From assembly GCA_963818855.1 (NCBI GenBank), contig CAWFUH010000006.1:744001-808000 (forward strand): a stretch of 64,000 nucleotides of DNA. Reading direction: 5' to 3'. Positions 1 to 9,044 of the stretch are shown here, in pieces (the first letter of the stretch is position 1; the number at the start of each line of letters is the position of its first letter). Made by a program: the position numbers and the translations under genes. The DNA comes from Bog-159 sp963818855. Its GTDB lineage: Bacteria > Acidobacteriota > Terriglobia > Bryobacterales > Bryobacteraceae. A model generated the notes under the pieces. It saw only the letters and a list, made by a program, of their open reading frames with translations. It searched no databases and had not been told where the DNA came from.

Positions 1-120
1 GCGATTCGCATCCGTATTCAATTCACGCCGGTCGTCCGTCCCCTCTTCCCGGGTTATCCTGTGCCGGAACTGGCTTGGAGCGAATTCCGCTACACGGCTT
101 ACAGCTTCGTGCTTCCGTGA
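1..120 (+). CDS. C-terminal end of an unidentified protein (5' truncated by window edge)
   Basis: The first reading frame is open from the window edge for 39 codons and closes with TGA at 118-120. The residues read like the hydrophobic beta-rich tail of a real protein, with several aromatic residues and an RIRIQFTP-type strand. The tail is vaguely like the end of TonB C-terminal domains, but that is a guess. It converges on the ADOP permease gene 44 bases downstream. No function can be assigned from so short a fragment. Confidence 0.3.
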   Translation, partial: AIRIRIQFTPVVRPLFPGYPVPELAWSEFRYTAYSFVLP

Positions 121-164
121 CAGGCCTCTCCGGCTTCACGGCGAATCACAACCGGCGGGGTGGT

Positions 165-2903
165 CTACTCGTGGCGCAGGGCGGCCATCGGGTCAATTCG
201 GGAGGCGCGCCGCGCTGGGCCGTAGCCTGCCAGGATCGCGGCGGCAGCCAGCACCAGGACCGAGACCGACAGCGCCAGCGGGTCGCGGGGTCTTATGCCG
301 AACAGGAACGCAGCTACGAAGCGCGTAAGGCTGTAGGCCACAGCCAGCCCAACGCCGAGACCTACCGCGGTCAAGGTGACGATTTCACGCAGTACCATCC
401 ACACGATGCGGCGGCTTTCCGCGCCCAGAGCCATACGGATTCCGATCTCGCCGGTGCGGCGCGCGACGGAGTATGCCACGTTGCCGTATAGGCCAATTCC
501 GGCGATGAGCAGTGCGAGCACGGCGAAGCAACTGCAAAGCCCGGCAAAGGTGCGCTCCTGGCTGATGGTCTGATCTATCACGCGCGATTGCGTGCTGACG
601 TCGGAAACGGGAACGGTGGGGCTGGCCTGGCGCACGATCTGCCGGACGGTGCCAACGAAAGCCAGCGGATCGCTGCCGGCGCGTAGTTCAAATACCACCC
701 CGCTCAAACCGTCTAAATCCTGGGTGTATGGCACGTAGGCGACCGGCGGTGTGTCCGTCTCTTTGATGGAGTTGTATAGGCTGTCCTTGGCTACCCCGAC
801 GATTTCGATATCTGCCGGGCTGGTCGCGCTGCCAATTCCGATGTGGCGCCCGACTGGAGTCTCACGTGCGAAGTACTTCTTTGCAAACTTCTCGTTGATC
901 ACAGCGACGCGTGGAGATTCGAGATCGCGCTGCTGTATATCGCGGCCTAGCAGAATCGGGATTTGCATCGTGGTAAGGAAGGATTGGTCCACCTCGGCCT
1001 CGGCCGTCGATAGTTTCTCCCCCGCGGTCTTCGGCAAGCCTGGAATGCTGAGAGAAGATTCGTTCCAGTATTGGGCAGCCAGTGGAAACTTTGAGAAGGT
1101 GACGTTCCGCACGCCTGGGATGTTGCGGAAACGATCGCGCAGACTGGCATAGAAACGGGCCAGCGCGACGCCTTTGTATCCGGCTGGCCTGGCGTTCAGG
1201 TTGAAGAGCAGTACATTTTCGCGGTTGAAGCCGAGTCGGGTGGAGCGGAGGTTCGATAGCGTGTGCACGAATAAGCCGGCCGCCACCACTAGCAACAAGG
1301 AGACGGCGATTTGCGAGACCACCAAAACGTGGCTCAAGCCGATGCGAATTCCGAAATGCCGGAGCCGTCCGCGCGGCGCGCCGGGTGGGGTCTCTTTCAA
1401 GGCCGGAGTGAGATCGACACGGGTACCCTGCAGGGCGGGCGCTAGACCGAAGAGCAGCCCGCAAAAGGCCGCGAGCGCGAAGGTGAAAAGCAATACCTGC
1501 CAATCGAGGGCGGCGTGCAGCGTAAACTTCTCGCGGCCGTTGGCGAGTAGCCAAGTGATGGAGCGGATAGCCCAGACCGCCACGACCGAGCCCAGTGCCC
1601 CTCCCATTATGGAGAGAAGCAGGCTTTCGGTGAGCAACTGCCGCACCACACGGAAGCGGCCTGCGCCGAGGCTCATGCGGACGGCTATCTCGCGGCGACG
1701 CCCGGCCGCGCGCGCCAGGAGCAGGTTGGCGATGTTGGCACACGCGATCACCAGAATGAGGCCAACCAGGGCCATGAGCACGTAGACAGGCTTTGAATAC
1801 TGTCGGCGTAAGGAGTCCAGGCCGGAGGCGCCTTCCTCAAGCCACAGCGCCGGCATGTCTACCTTTTCTTTTGCGGTGGCGGCGGTGCTGATGACAAACT
1901 CGCGGAATTGTCCCGCCAACCGCACCTGGGCCTGGCCGATGCTAACGCCAGGGCGCAAGCGGCCCATCATTTCGACCCAATAGAATCTCCTGTCGAGGAA
2001 CCTCTTCCGATATTCGTCCGGCTTGGGAGCGAGCAATGGACCGGCATGCAAGGGAATCATTAGCTCGGGCGCGAATCCTGGGTCGACGCCGAAAAAATCA
2101 GGCGGCAAGACTCCGGCGATAACGAACGGCTTACCGTCGATCAGGATGGACTGCCCCACCGCGGACGGTTTGGATGCGAAGCGGCGCAGCCAGTACGTGT
2201 GACTGATGACGGCCACGGGCGAGGCGCCAAAGCGATCGTCATCCTCAAGGATCAGGCGGCCGGCGGAGGGATACACGCCAAGGCCGGTGAAGAAGCCGCC
2301 GGACACCAGTTCGGCATCCAGTATTTCGGCCTGGCCCGCGACGATTGTGTTGTGTCTTCCGCCCCAGGCATAGGCGAACAGATTCGAGAAGACGTCGCTG
2401 CCGGCGCGAAAGAGATCGAAAGCTGCATAAGGATAGTTAGGGCTGTTGACGCCATAGCGCGCATCCTTGCGGCGGGTACCACTCATGCTTTGGATGACCG
2501 CCGGCTGATCCTTGGACTGCCAGTGGATTACGGTCAGTTGTTCGGGATGCTGCACTGGCAGTGCGCGCAGCAGAATCGCGTCCATAAAGCTATAAATGGC
2601 GGTGTTTGCGCCGATACCCAGCGCAAGCGAAAGTACTGCCATGGCGGTAAACAGCCGATTCGCGGCCATCATCCGTAGGGCATATCGAATATCCTGGGCG
2701 AGTTGCTCTGCAAAGCTCCAGTGCCACATGGCGCGGCTATCCTCCTTCAGCAAAGTCAAATTTCCAAACTGGCGGTCGGCGGCATCCGCACTGCCGCGTT
2801 CCTCGCTTCGCAGCACAAGATGATGACGCATTTCTTCTTCGAGATCCCGTTCGAACTGGTTCGCGTGAAGCAGAAAACGTAGTCTGCGTAAGAGCTCTCG
2901 CAT
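165..2903 (-). CDS. ADOP-family ABC transporter permease (MacB/FtsX type)
   Basis: This 912-residue membrane protein has the layout of the acidobacterial duplicated orphan permeases. An N-terminal amphipathic segment of about 80 residues (FERDLEEEMRHHLVLRSEE) precedes a first TM helix (about 90-115), a periplasmic MacB-like domain, and three FtsX helices near 375-490. A second TM helix, periplasmic domain and FtsX block end in DPMAALRHE. These proteins usually lack a dedicated ATPase gene and are thought to work in MacB-like export or mechanotransmission; the substrate is unknown. The gene starts 7 bases after the stop of the PadR gene, so the two form an operon in which PadR probably controls the permease. 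The start is the ATG at 2903. The frame is intact, unlike the relic of a second copy at 6.4 kb. Confidence 0.93.
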   Translation of the reverse strand: MRELLRRLRFLLHANQFERDLEEEMRHHLVLRSEERGSADAADRQFGNLTLLKEDSRAMWHWSFAEQLAQDIRYALRMMAANRLFTAMAVLSLALGIGANTAIYSFMDAILLRALPVQHPEQLTVIHWQSKDQPAVIQSMSGTRRKDARYGVNSPNYPYAAFDLFRAGSDVFSNLFAYAWGGRHNTIVAGQAEILDAELVSGGFFTGLGVYPSAGRLILEDDDRFGASPVAVISHTYWLRRFASKPSAVGQSILIDGKPFVIAGVLPPDFFGVDPGFAPELMIPLHAGPLLAPKPDEYRKRFLDRRFYWVEMMGRLRPGVSIGQAQVRLAGQFREFVISTAATAKEKVDMPALWLEEGASGLDSLRRQYSKPVYVLMALVGLILVIACANIANLLLARAAGRRREIAVRMSLGAGRFRVVRQLLTESLLLSIMGGALGSVVAVWAIRSITWLLANGREKFTLHAALDWQVLLFTFALAAFCGLLFGLAPALQGTRVDLTPALKETPPGAPRGRLRHFGIRIGLSHVLVVSQIAVSLLLVVAAGLFVHTLSNLRSTRLGFNRENVLLFNLNARPAGYKGVALARFYASLRDRFRNIPGVRNVTFSKFPLAAQYWNESSLSIPGLPKTAGEKLSTAEAEVDQSFLTTMQIPILLGRDIQQRDLESPRVAVINEKFAKKYFARETPVGRHIGIGSATSPADIEIVGVAKDSLYNSIKETDTPPVAYVPYTQDLDGLSGVVFELRAGSDPLAFVGTVRQIVRQASPTVPVSDVSTQSRVIDQTISQERTFAGLCSCFAVLALLIAGIGLYGNVAYSVARRTGEIGIRMALGAESRRIVWMVLREIVTLTAVGLGVGLAVAYSLTRFVAAFLFGIRPRDPLALSVSVLVLAAAAILAGYGPARRASRIDPMAALRHE

Positions 2904-2910
2904 GGCAGTT

Positions 2911-3249
2911 TCAAGCAGGCTCGATCACGCGAATGATCGCCGCCATCACGTCTTCGAATTGCCGAATCTCGTGGGCCAGCTGTTTACGGCCCTCCGGCGT
3001 CAGGCGGTAGTAGCGTGCGCGCCGGTTGTTTTCGGATTGCTTCCATTCGGCCACCACCCAGCCTTTAATGAGCATGCGCTGCAACGCGGGGTAGAGAGAG
3101 CCTTCCTCAACCTGCAAAACGTCGTCGGAAATCTGATGGACGTGCTGGGCGATACCGTACCCATGCATCGGGCCCAGCCGGGCGAGCGATTTGAGGATCA
3201 GCATGTACAAGGTGCCGGGCGGGATCTCCAATCTTTTTCCCAGTTCCAT
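2911..3249 (-). CDS. PadR-family transcriptional regulator
   Basis: This 112-residue protein has the PadR winged-helix signature. An N-terminal helix leads to TLYMLILKSLARLGPMHGYG, then EEGSLYPALQRMLIKGW in the recognition region and SENNRRARYYRLTPEGRKQL in the wing. The short form without a long C-terminal helix is the type normally paired with ADOP permeases in Acidobacteria. It is first in the operon with the permease gene downstream. A perfect 13-bp palindrome lies just upstream (3264-3276) and is a natural candidate for the autoregulatory operator. The ligand is unknown. Confidence 0.92.
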   Translation of the reverse strand: MELGKRLEIPPGTLYMLILKSLARLGPMHGYGIAQHVHQISDDVLQVEEGSLYPALQRMLIKGWVVAEWKQSENNRRARYYRLTPEGRKQLAHEIRQFEDVMAAIIRVIEPA

Positions 3250-3263
3250 AGCCGAACTATATG

Positions 3264-3276
3264 ATAGTCAGACTAT
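3264..3276. promoter_or_regulatory. Candidate PadR operator palindrome
   Basis: ATAGTC-A-GACTAT is a perfect 13-bp palindrome centred about 20 bases upstream of the padR start codon. It sits in an AT-rich patch that also holds a TATAGT-like -10 on the minus strand. PadR proteins are dimers that bind dyad sites in their own promoters, so the position and symmetry fit autoregulation. This is inferred from sequence only. Confidence 0.5.
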
Positions 3277-3751
3277 GGGAGGCGAAGACCGGTTAGCAAA
3301 AGGAGCTGAAGTTTTTCGGGTTGTGGCAGCCTTCCGAAAACAAAGCTGAAATGCGACGGCTCGTCGTAGGCGAAATTCCCGGTATTGCTTCGGAGGCCTG
3401 CGCCTGCAGCGACACTTGCAGCTTGAGCGCGGCGATCCGGTCAGACGGAGTATCGAGGTGCGGCCCCAGTTCCGCGGCGAACGCCAAATTCAAGTGAGGC
3501 TAACCGTGTCCCGCTCGGTCGCGGTCTGGATCGCGCATGCGACGCACGGGGACACTGGGGGTTGCGATGCCGCCTGCTGGCTAAGCTAGGCGGAGGTGGC
3601 CGGAAGACCGTCCCTTTACCGAGGGCGGCCGCGCGCCAGGGTGATGTCCAGACTGTTGGTCCGGCGAAGGCCCGACTGCGGGCCGGACGAAGACGGCTGC
3701 GCCCGGCGGCGAGCCGGAATTCCGATTGCCGCCGGGCGATTTTCATTTGTT
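3277..3751. other. Intergenic stretch, no supported gene
   Basis: Open frames here are short, mutually overlapping and rich in Arg, Pro and Ala, as expected from random GC-rich sequence. I see no recognisable domain, RNA gene or repeat. It separates the padR promoter from a decayed gene. Confidence 0.6.
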
Positions 3752-4330
3752 ATGGAACTTCAAGCTTTGAAACTTACCTACGATGCACTCCCTGCTCCGG
3801 CGGAAACGGCTTGCGCCAAGGTAGGAGCTGCGATATTTCGCAAGGTGGTGAATGGCGCGTGGAAAGCGGTTGCGCAGAAGACGCCGGGGCGCGGTCTTCG
3901 CAGGCATCTACCAGCGGTGGCGGGATGGCTTGCTGGAGACGGAAGCCACCGACGAAAAGCTGGCTGCGACGTTCGAGGAGTTCTTCGCCCGGGAGCCAAC
4001 GGTCCGCCAAATCGACAAACTGCTGCGCGACCAATACTAACAGGTGGATTTCGGCATCCTCTAACAGCAGCTTCGCGAGAGTTGCGCATGGGCCAGATGT
4101 CCCGTGCCACGGGCCGATCTACACGATGTGCTCTATAACTCGGTCCGCGACCGCCGGGCTCTCCTCGAAGACGCGCTGGCATACCGCTGTGAATTCGGCC
4201 TCCCTTTGCAGAATGCCATCCGCGAGCTGGGCCAGTACGAAGCGATCATCCGCAACGACTCCGAGGCGCTGCAAGGATACCTGGCCTTAGTACTGAAGCA
4301 ACATCGGTATGTGCGGTTGGCGTGGATGGC
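3752..4330 (+). pseudogene. Decayed gene for an unidentified helical protein
   Basis: An ATG at 3752 opens a protein-like frame (MELQALKLTYDALPAP...). A shift near 3890 moves the sense into another frame, which continues with GIYQRWRDGLLETEATDEK and FEEFFAREPTVRQIDKLLRD. That frame is broken by stops at 4038-4040 and 4062-4064, yet carries on sensibly to about 4330 (LLEDALAYRCEFGLPLQNAI and YEAIIRNDSEALQGYLAL). One frameshift and two stops in one coherent helical sequence indicate a dead gene. The helical pattern recalls the N-terminal helical domains of NACHT-type NTPases, but that is only a weak impression; no catalytic motif is left. Confidence 0.45.
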
Positions 4331-4919
4331 GGGAAGTGAGCGGACCGGACGAGGTCGATATGAGCGCGTTTTCGTAATGCCGCGGCTGCCCTGGTTTTGC
4401 GCCGGAAAAGGGCATACCTAACAAGCCCGGCCGTTCTCAGAAGTTCACCGATCCGCACTATCCGTTTTGATAGGCACGAAATCGCCAGGTCACTCACCTG
4501 GCACTGCGGGCACTTAGATTTCCCGGATCGCGAGTGATTGTGGCATCACGCGCTACTCGGAGAATTGGCGAGGTTAGCTCGTCAAGAGGCGCCGCCACAC
4601 CGCGGATCTTACGTCGGGCCATGGCGACTTTGTAGGAACAAAATGTGGCCTTTGGCGCGACCTTTCGGCGCAGGCCGCGGGCGCCTTGAAGCGCCGGGAT
4701 AGAAAACGGGGGCGATCGAGAGGCGCAGAGGCCACCCAGCGGTTACATAGACTGATATGATCGACAGCCGCCGGCGGTCTCAGCCACGCTCCATGCCCCA
4801 TCGTCGGATCACCTTGCCGGCCAACCGCGCACGACGCGCGGCGCTAGGCGATGAGGGTTTGGGCGCTAATCATCGGCTGCCAACTGCTACGGACTGCGGT
4901 TTCTTGTTATCTTCCTTAA
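4331..4919. other. Intergenic stretch, no supported gene
   Basis: About 590 bases with only short frames on both strands and no family signature. It may hold remains of the decayed gene upstream and the promoter of the acyltransferase-like gene that starts at 4920, but no clear promoter, terminator or repeat was found. Confidence 0.55.
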
Positions 4920-6050
4920 ATGGTTCCAGGATTGCGCACGCAGGTCTCCGGCACGCGTACACGGAAACAGCCCAGCGCGCAACGGCTTGTGTCGCTGGAT
5001 GTGTTTCGCGGTGCGACCATGGCGCTGATGGTGTTGGTTAACAATTCCGGCGATGGCTCGCACACCTACGGCCCCCTGCAACACGCGGAGTGGAATGGTT
5101 GGACCCTCACGGACACCGTTTTTCCCGCTTTCCTTTGGATCGTGGGCGCGACCATGACCTTGTCGCTGAACAGGCGCCTGGCAGCGGGAGTCTCGCGTCT
5201 CCAGTTGTTCGCACAAGTCTTTCGGCGCGCGATCATTTTGTATCTGCTCGGCCTTGTGGTCTACGCTTGGCCGTTGGACCTCTCGACCCAGCGGTGGCTG
5301 GGTGTCCTGCAGCGCATCGCCATCTGCTACCTGGTCGCCTCCGCCATTTTCCTGACCACGGGAGTCCGCGGGCAACTCATCTGGATCGCTTCCCTCCTGA
5401 GCACCTACTGGCTTGTTATGGCGTTAGCACCGGTGCCTGGCTACGGCGCCGGTCACCTGGATGTGGAGCGTAACTTCGCACACTACATTGACGGCCTTGT
5501 CTTGGGCCGTCACAATTACGCGGGGACCAAGACATGGGATCCGGAGGGCATCGTCAGCACTCTGCCCGCCATTGCCACAACGCTATTCGGCGTCATGGCG
5601 GGCCACCTCCTGCGGCTCAGACGGGAACTCTCCGAGCGCACCACCTGGTTGTTCCTGGTGGGCAACGTCCTGATCGCCATGGGACTGATCTGTAGTACGT
5701 GGTTGCCCATTAACAAGAAGCTCTGGACGAGCTCATTCACCATGTTCATGTCGGGCGTGGATTTCGTAGTCTTTGCCATCTGCCTCTGGCTGGTAGATGG
5801 CGTGGGCATCACGCGTGCCGTTAAGCCGCTGGTGGTCATCGGCATGAATGCGATCACAGTCTACATGATTTCGGAACTGCTGGACGAAGCCCTCAGCGCC
5901 ACCCATGTCCGCTCATGGCTGTTTCAAACCTTATTCGCCCCGCTGGCCTCGCCCTTCAATGCATCGCTATTGTATGCAGTCGCCTACACGCTGCTGATGT
6001 GGCTGATAGCCTACGGGATGTATCGGCGCGGCTGGTTTTGGCGGGTGTAA
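4920..6050 (+). CDS. Heparan-alpha-glucosaminide N-acetyltransferase-like membrane protein (DUF5009/NagX type)
   Basis: This 376-residue polytopic membrane protein begins with a cytoplasmic tail and the family hallmark SLDVFRGATMALMVLVNN near residue 23. The conserved WTLTDTVFPAFLWIVGATM segment follows near residue 60, and roughly ten hydrophobic helices run to a short basic tail (YRRGWFWRV). The family includes human HGSNAT and bacterial NagX-like proteins, which are thought to move acetyl groups across the membrane onto amino sugars. The bacterial substrate is usually unknown. The ATG at 4920 gives the normal family length. The gene is alone, with decayed sequence on both sides, so context says little about substrate. 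Confidence 0.87.
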   Translation: MVPGLRTQVSGTRTRKQPSAQRLVSLDVFRGATMALMVLVNNSGDGSHTYGPLQHAEWNGWTLTDTVFPAFLWIVGATMTLSLNRRLAAGVSRLQLFAQVFRRAIILYLLGLVVYAWPLDLSTQRWLGVLQRIAICYLVASAIFLTTGVRGQLIWIASLLSTYWLVMALAPVPGYGAGHLDVERNFAHYIDGLVLGRHNYAGTKTWDPEGIVSTLPAIATTLFGVMAGHLLRLRRELSERTTWLFLVGNVLIAMGLICSTWLPINKKLWTSSFTMFMSGVDFVVFAICLWLVDGVGITRAVKPLVVIGMNAITVYMISELLDEALSATHVRSWLFQTLFAPLASPFNASLLYAVAYTLLMWLIAYGMYRRGWFWRV

Positions 6051-6323
6051 GGGTGTGGGCGCGAGTGGTCGCAAAAAGGCAACAGCCTCGGCCTCCCGCG
6101 CGCGGAGTGTCAGTAAACGCCTATGCCGACGGCTCTCTGAAAACAACGATTGAAACGATACAACGAACGGACCATGCAGGCCGCGAACCGAAAGCCTTTC
6201 GGCTGACATCGGCCGCCGCGGCCCAACGCTGATTGTGGTGAGCAGCATGAGGGGCACGCTCAACGGCGAATGCTCGGCATTCCGGAAGTCGAGGGAATTT
6301 TGGGTCCGGCTCGATCCTGGTAA

Positions 6324-6476
6324 ACGCCATCCGCGGAAACCATTCTGGTCCTAAAGGCCCTCGATGTGCCGGGACCGCTGCACGGTTATCGCGTCGCCCG
6401 GCGCATCAAGCAGATCAGGGGTTCGTCGGAAAACAACCGCCGGGCGCGCTTCGTGAAAGCGAAGGATCTGGCATGA
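6324..6476 (+). pseudogene. Remnant of a PadR regulator gene
   Basis: One open frame encodes TILVLKALDVPGPLHGYRVA and then jumps to SSENNRRARF, ending at TGA 6474-6476. The two blocks are the N-terminal helix and the wing of PadR proteins; the intact PadR at 2911-3249 has LILKSLARLGPMHGYGIA and SENNRRARYY in the same places. The roughly 30 residues between them, including the recognition helix, are missing and there is no start codon. The stop overlaps the ATG of the ADOP remnant (ATGA), preserving the ancestral operon junction. Confidence 0.75.
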
Positions 6477-6613
6477 GGGCCCTGAATCGGTTATTCCCGC
6501 GCCTTCTCAATTTCACGACCAGGCGTCGAGGCGACGAACGGCTCATCGAAGAAATGGAATCGCATACAGCGGCCCGGACTGAAAAGAACATCCGCGCCGG
6601 CATGACTCCCGAC
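6473..6613 (+). pseudogene. N-terminal remnant of an ADOP-family permease gene
   Basis: From the ATG at 6473 the frame reads MRALNRLFPRLLNF, then ERLIEEMESHTAARTEKNI and RAGMTPD. This is the characteristic cytoplasmic N-terminus of ADOP permeases. After about 46 codons it runs straight into the antisense of an IS630 transposase, so all membrane domains are lost. With the PadR remnant just upstream it records a second, destroyed PadR-ADOP operon about 3.5 kb from the intact one. Confidence 0.72.
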
Positions 6614-6777
6614 ATTAGAATGATCCGGGCGCGATCCGCCAGCCGTTGTTCTCCGCTGCCCTTGCGCGTCCAGGTACGCAACACCGCCTCTTCCTGCTCG
6701 GTCAGGCGTATTTCAGCCGTGTTTGATCGGGACATGCACGATTATCTCTATTAACCCGTATTTATGCAAGTTAATAT
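6611..6777 (-). mobile_element. IS630-family insertion sequence fragment (terminal end)
   Basis: Read on the minus strand, this segment carries the outer IS end (TTAACTTGCATAAATA), the leader and the first 42 codons of a transposase (start codon at 6733-6735, ending at RARIILMS). The intact element at 37446-38565 has the same layout, and 38 of the 42 residues match, so the two are related but not recent copies. The inner end is fused to the ADOP remnant; the bases GAC at 6611-6613 fit both partners. The other IS end is absent. Confidence 0.8.
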
Positions 6778-6837
6778 TCTTTTAATTTTGGTGATTCCGG
6801 CCAAATCCGGAGCAAGTGCCGTGGAATAAGACGAGCG

Positions 6838-8025
6838 TTACGCCACCATCTTGTGCGGATCGATTACGAACTTCTTCGCTGCGCCCTTATCGAAATCGTG
6901 ATAGCCCACCGGCGCTTCATCAAGCGAGATCATTGTAGCGTTGACGGCCTTCGCAGGGTGGAACTTCTCGTAGAGAATGGCGTGCATAAGCCGCCGGTGA
7001 TAGCGCATGACGGGGCACTGGCCCGTGGTAAAGACGTGAGACTTGGCCCAGCCAAGCCCGATGCGGATGCTGAGATTGCCGGTCTTGGCGGCTTCATCCA
7101 CACCGCCCGGGTCGTCCGTCACATAGAGACCCGGAATGCCGATCCGTCCGCCCGCCTGCGTGACGGACATGAGCGAGTTCAGCACGGTTGCGGGACGCTC
7201 AACTATGGCTTCTCTGCCGTGGCCGCGCGCTTCAAAGCCCACGCAATCGACGGCGCACTCCACCTCTGGAATCCCGACGATCTGCTCGATCTGCTCGGCA
7301 AGCGTGGCCTCCTTACGCAGGTCGATGACCTCGCAGCCGAAACTTTTTGCTTGCGCGAGCCGTTCCGGAATCATGTCGCCCACGATCACGCACGCCGCGC
7401 CAAGCAATTGACACGACACTGCGCATGCCAACCCTACCGGACCTCCGCCGGCGACGTAGACAATTCCGCCTGGCCCTACACCAGCCGATACGGCGCCGTG
7501 ATAACCGGTCGGGATGATGTCGGATAGCAGCGTCAGGTCTTTGATCTTTGCCATAGCCCGCGCCTTATCGGGCAGCCGCAATAGATTGAAATCGGCGTAA
7601 GGCACCATCACGTATTCCGCCTGCCCTCCCACCCAGCCGCCCATATCCACGTACCCGTAAGCCGCGCCCGGCCGCGCCGGGTTGACATGCAGACAGATGC
7701 CTGTATTGCCCTCTTTGCAGTTGCGGCAGCGCCCGCAGGCGATATTGAACGGTACCGAGACCAGGTCGCCGACTTTGACGAACTCAACGTCTCGCCCCGC
7801 TTCGATCACCTCACCCGTAATCTCGTGGCCCAGAATCAATCCGCGGGGCGCGGTTGTACGGCCGCGTACCATATGCTGGTCGCTGCCGCAAATATTGGTG
7901 GTGACGATTTTGAGAATGACGCCGTGCTCGCATTTGCGCGAGCCTAGCGCCAGTTTGGGGAAGTCGATGGACTGGACCTCGACCTTGCCCGGCCCCATGT
8001 AAGCTACACCTCGGTTAGAAGCCAT
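6838..8025 (-). CDS. fdhA: Glutathione-independent formaldehyde dehydrogenase (zinc-dependent, NAD)
   Basis: This zinc alcohol-dehydrogenase-family enzyme of about 395 residues oxidises formaldehyde (and possibly other aldehydes) with NAD in the cytoplasm. Visible features are the catalytic-zinc motif NICGSDQHMVRGR near residue 45, GHEITGEV, and the structural-zinc cysteines CGRCRNCKEGNTGIC near 95. The nucleotide fold is at AGGGPVGLA near 180. The protein is close in length and motifs to Pseudomonas putida FdhA. I chose the ATG at 8023-8025 because AGGAGGG lies 8 bases upstream; the longer frame to 8127 has no such signal. The gene is divergent from the GlcG-like gene, sharing a 160-bp promoter region. 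Confidence 0.9.
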   Translation of the reverse strand: MASNRGVAYMGPGKVEVQSIDFPKLALGSRKCEHGVILKIVTTNICGSDQHMVRGRTTAPRGLILGHEITGEVIEAGRDVEFVKVGDLVSVPFNIACGRCRNCKEGNTGICLHVNPARPGAAYGYVDMGGWVGGQAEYVMVPYADFNLLRLPDKARAMAKIKDLTLLSDIIPTGYHGAVSAGVGPGGIVYVAGGGPVGLACAVSCQLLGAACVIVGDMIPERLAQAKSFGCEVIDLRKEATLAEQIEQIVGIPEVECAVDCVGFEARGHGREAIVERPATVLNSLMSVTQAGGRIGIPGLYVTDDPGGVDEAAKTGNLSIRIGLGWAKSHVFTTGQCPVMRYHRRLMHAILYEKFHPAKAVNATMISLDEAPVGYHDFDKGAAKKFVIDPHKMVA

Positions 8026-8186
8026 TGATGCTGCCCTCCTCGACAGAAATGGAATTGCGAGAGTTATGTAATCAGAAAACGGCGGGGGTGTCAAGCGCGG
8101 CCGGCCTGTCACGCCGGACGGAACCAAGGTTCACTTGACTCGCCAAAGCGCCATGTGATGTCATGCCACATGGAGAACCTTTACAC

Positions 8187-8585
8187 ATGATCAATCTGGA
8201 GACAGCGCGTAAAGTAATTGCCGCGGCAGAGCAAAAGGCGGGGGAAATCAGGCAGCCGATGAATATCGCCGTGGTCGACGCGGGCGGAAATCTGGTCGCG
8301 CATATTCGTATGGACGGGGCCTGGATCGGCAGTATCGATATTTCCATCAACAAGGCTTTCACCTCGCGCGCCTTCGACATCGCGACCAAAGATCTGGCTC
8401 AGCACTCTCAGTCTGGGGGACAGTTTTTCGGTATCCATGCTTCGAATCATGGACGGATTATGATCTTTGCCGGAGGCATACCCCTCAAAGAAAACGGAAA
8501 AGTAGTGGGGGCAATCGGCGTCAGCGGTGGCTCGGGCGAGCAGGACCATGCGGTAGCCGAGGCGGGTGCGGCCATTATTCGATGA
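8187..8585 (+). CDS. GlcG/HbpS family protein (DUF336)
   Basis: This 132-residue protein has the GlcG/HbpS fold signature: INLETARKVIAAAEQKAGE, then MNIAVVDAGGNLVAHIRMDGA, NKAFTSRAF and the glycine-rich GAIGVSGGSGEQDHAVAEA near the end. HbpS binds haem in Streptomyces. GlcG-type members sit in many catabolic operons, where their biochemical role is unclear. I place the start at ATG 8187, with GGAG about 10 bases upstream. Divergent placement next to fdhA suggests a link to small-molecule oxidation, but this is only context. Confidence 0.85.
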   Translation: MINLETARKVIAAAEQKAGEIRQPMNIAVVDAGGNLVAHIRMDGAWIGSIDISINKAFTSRAFDIATKDLAQHSQSGGQFFGIHASNHGRIMIFAGGIPLKENGKVVGAIGVSGGSGEQDHAVAEAGAAIIR

Positions 8586-9044
8586 TTCGCGCCGGCAGTT
8601 ACACGTGCGAAACATGACGTTGTCGTTCAAGATCAGTGTCGCGGCCGGAGCGCGGCAGATCGGCGCTCGCGCAGCCTAGCCCTGGGCGATCACCCGCGCG
8701 ATCTGTGAAGCCGCAACGCCGGCAACGGCGCGGACAATCATGATGTTGCGCTATGTATTCTTCTGGGATGCATGTGGCCCGGCATCGCCTATATCGGCGC
8801 TGTGCAGAGCTATGCCCTGCATTTCCGAAAGCCGCCAGAGCAATCAGACCCGAGCACGTCCGGCCATATCTACTTTACGGGTCCTTTCCTCGCTTGAGGA
8901 AGGTAAGGCGCCCATAGACGGACTCCGAGATTCTGGTTGCCGTTATTACCAGACTAATTGGACAAGCCAAGCTGCTTCGTGGCCGCGTTGTACGCCGTTG
9001 GCACGATGGGCGTCACGGGGGGCCTGTCGGCAGCGGCCTGACAC
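8586..9044. other. Intergenic stretch, no supported gene
   Basis: No gene can be supported. A 41-codon frame at 8772-8897 (+) has a natural-looking composition, beginning MWPGIAYIGAVQSYALHF, and could be a relic. It has no ribosome-binding site and no recognisable family. The region adjoins a clear pseudogene, so decay is likely. Confidence 0.5.

Noticed and set aside
862..1743. 293-codon frame on the same strand as the ADOP gene
   Set aside because: Out-of-frame shadow within the permease gene; Arg/Pro/His-rich with no domain.
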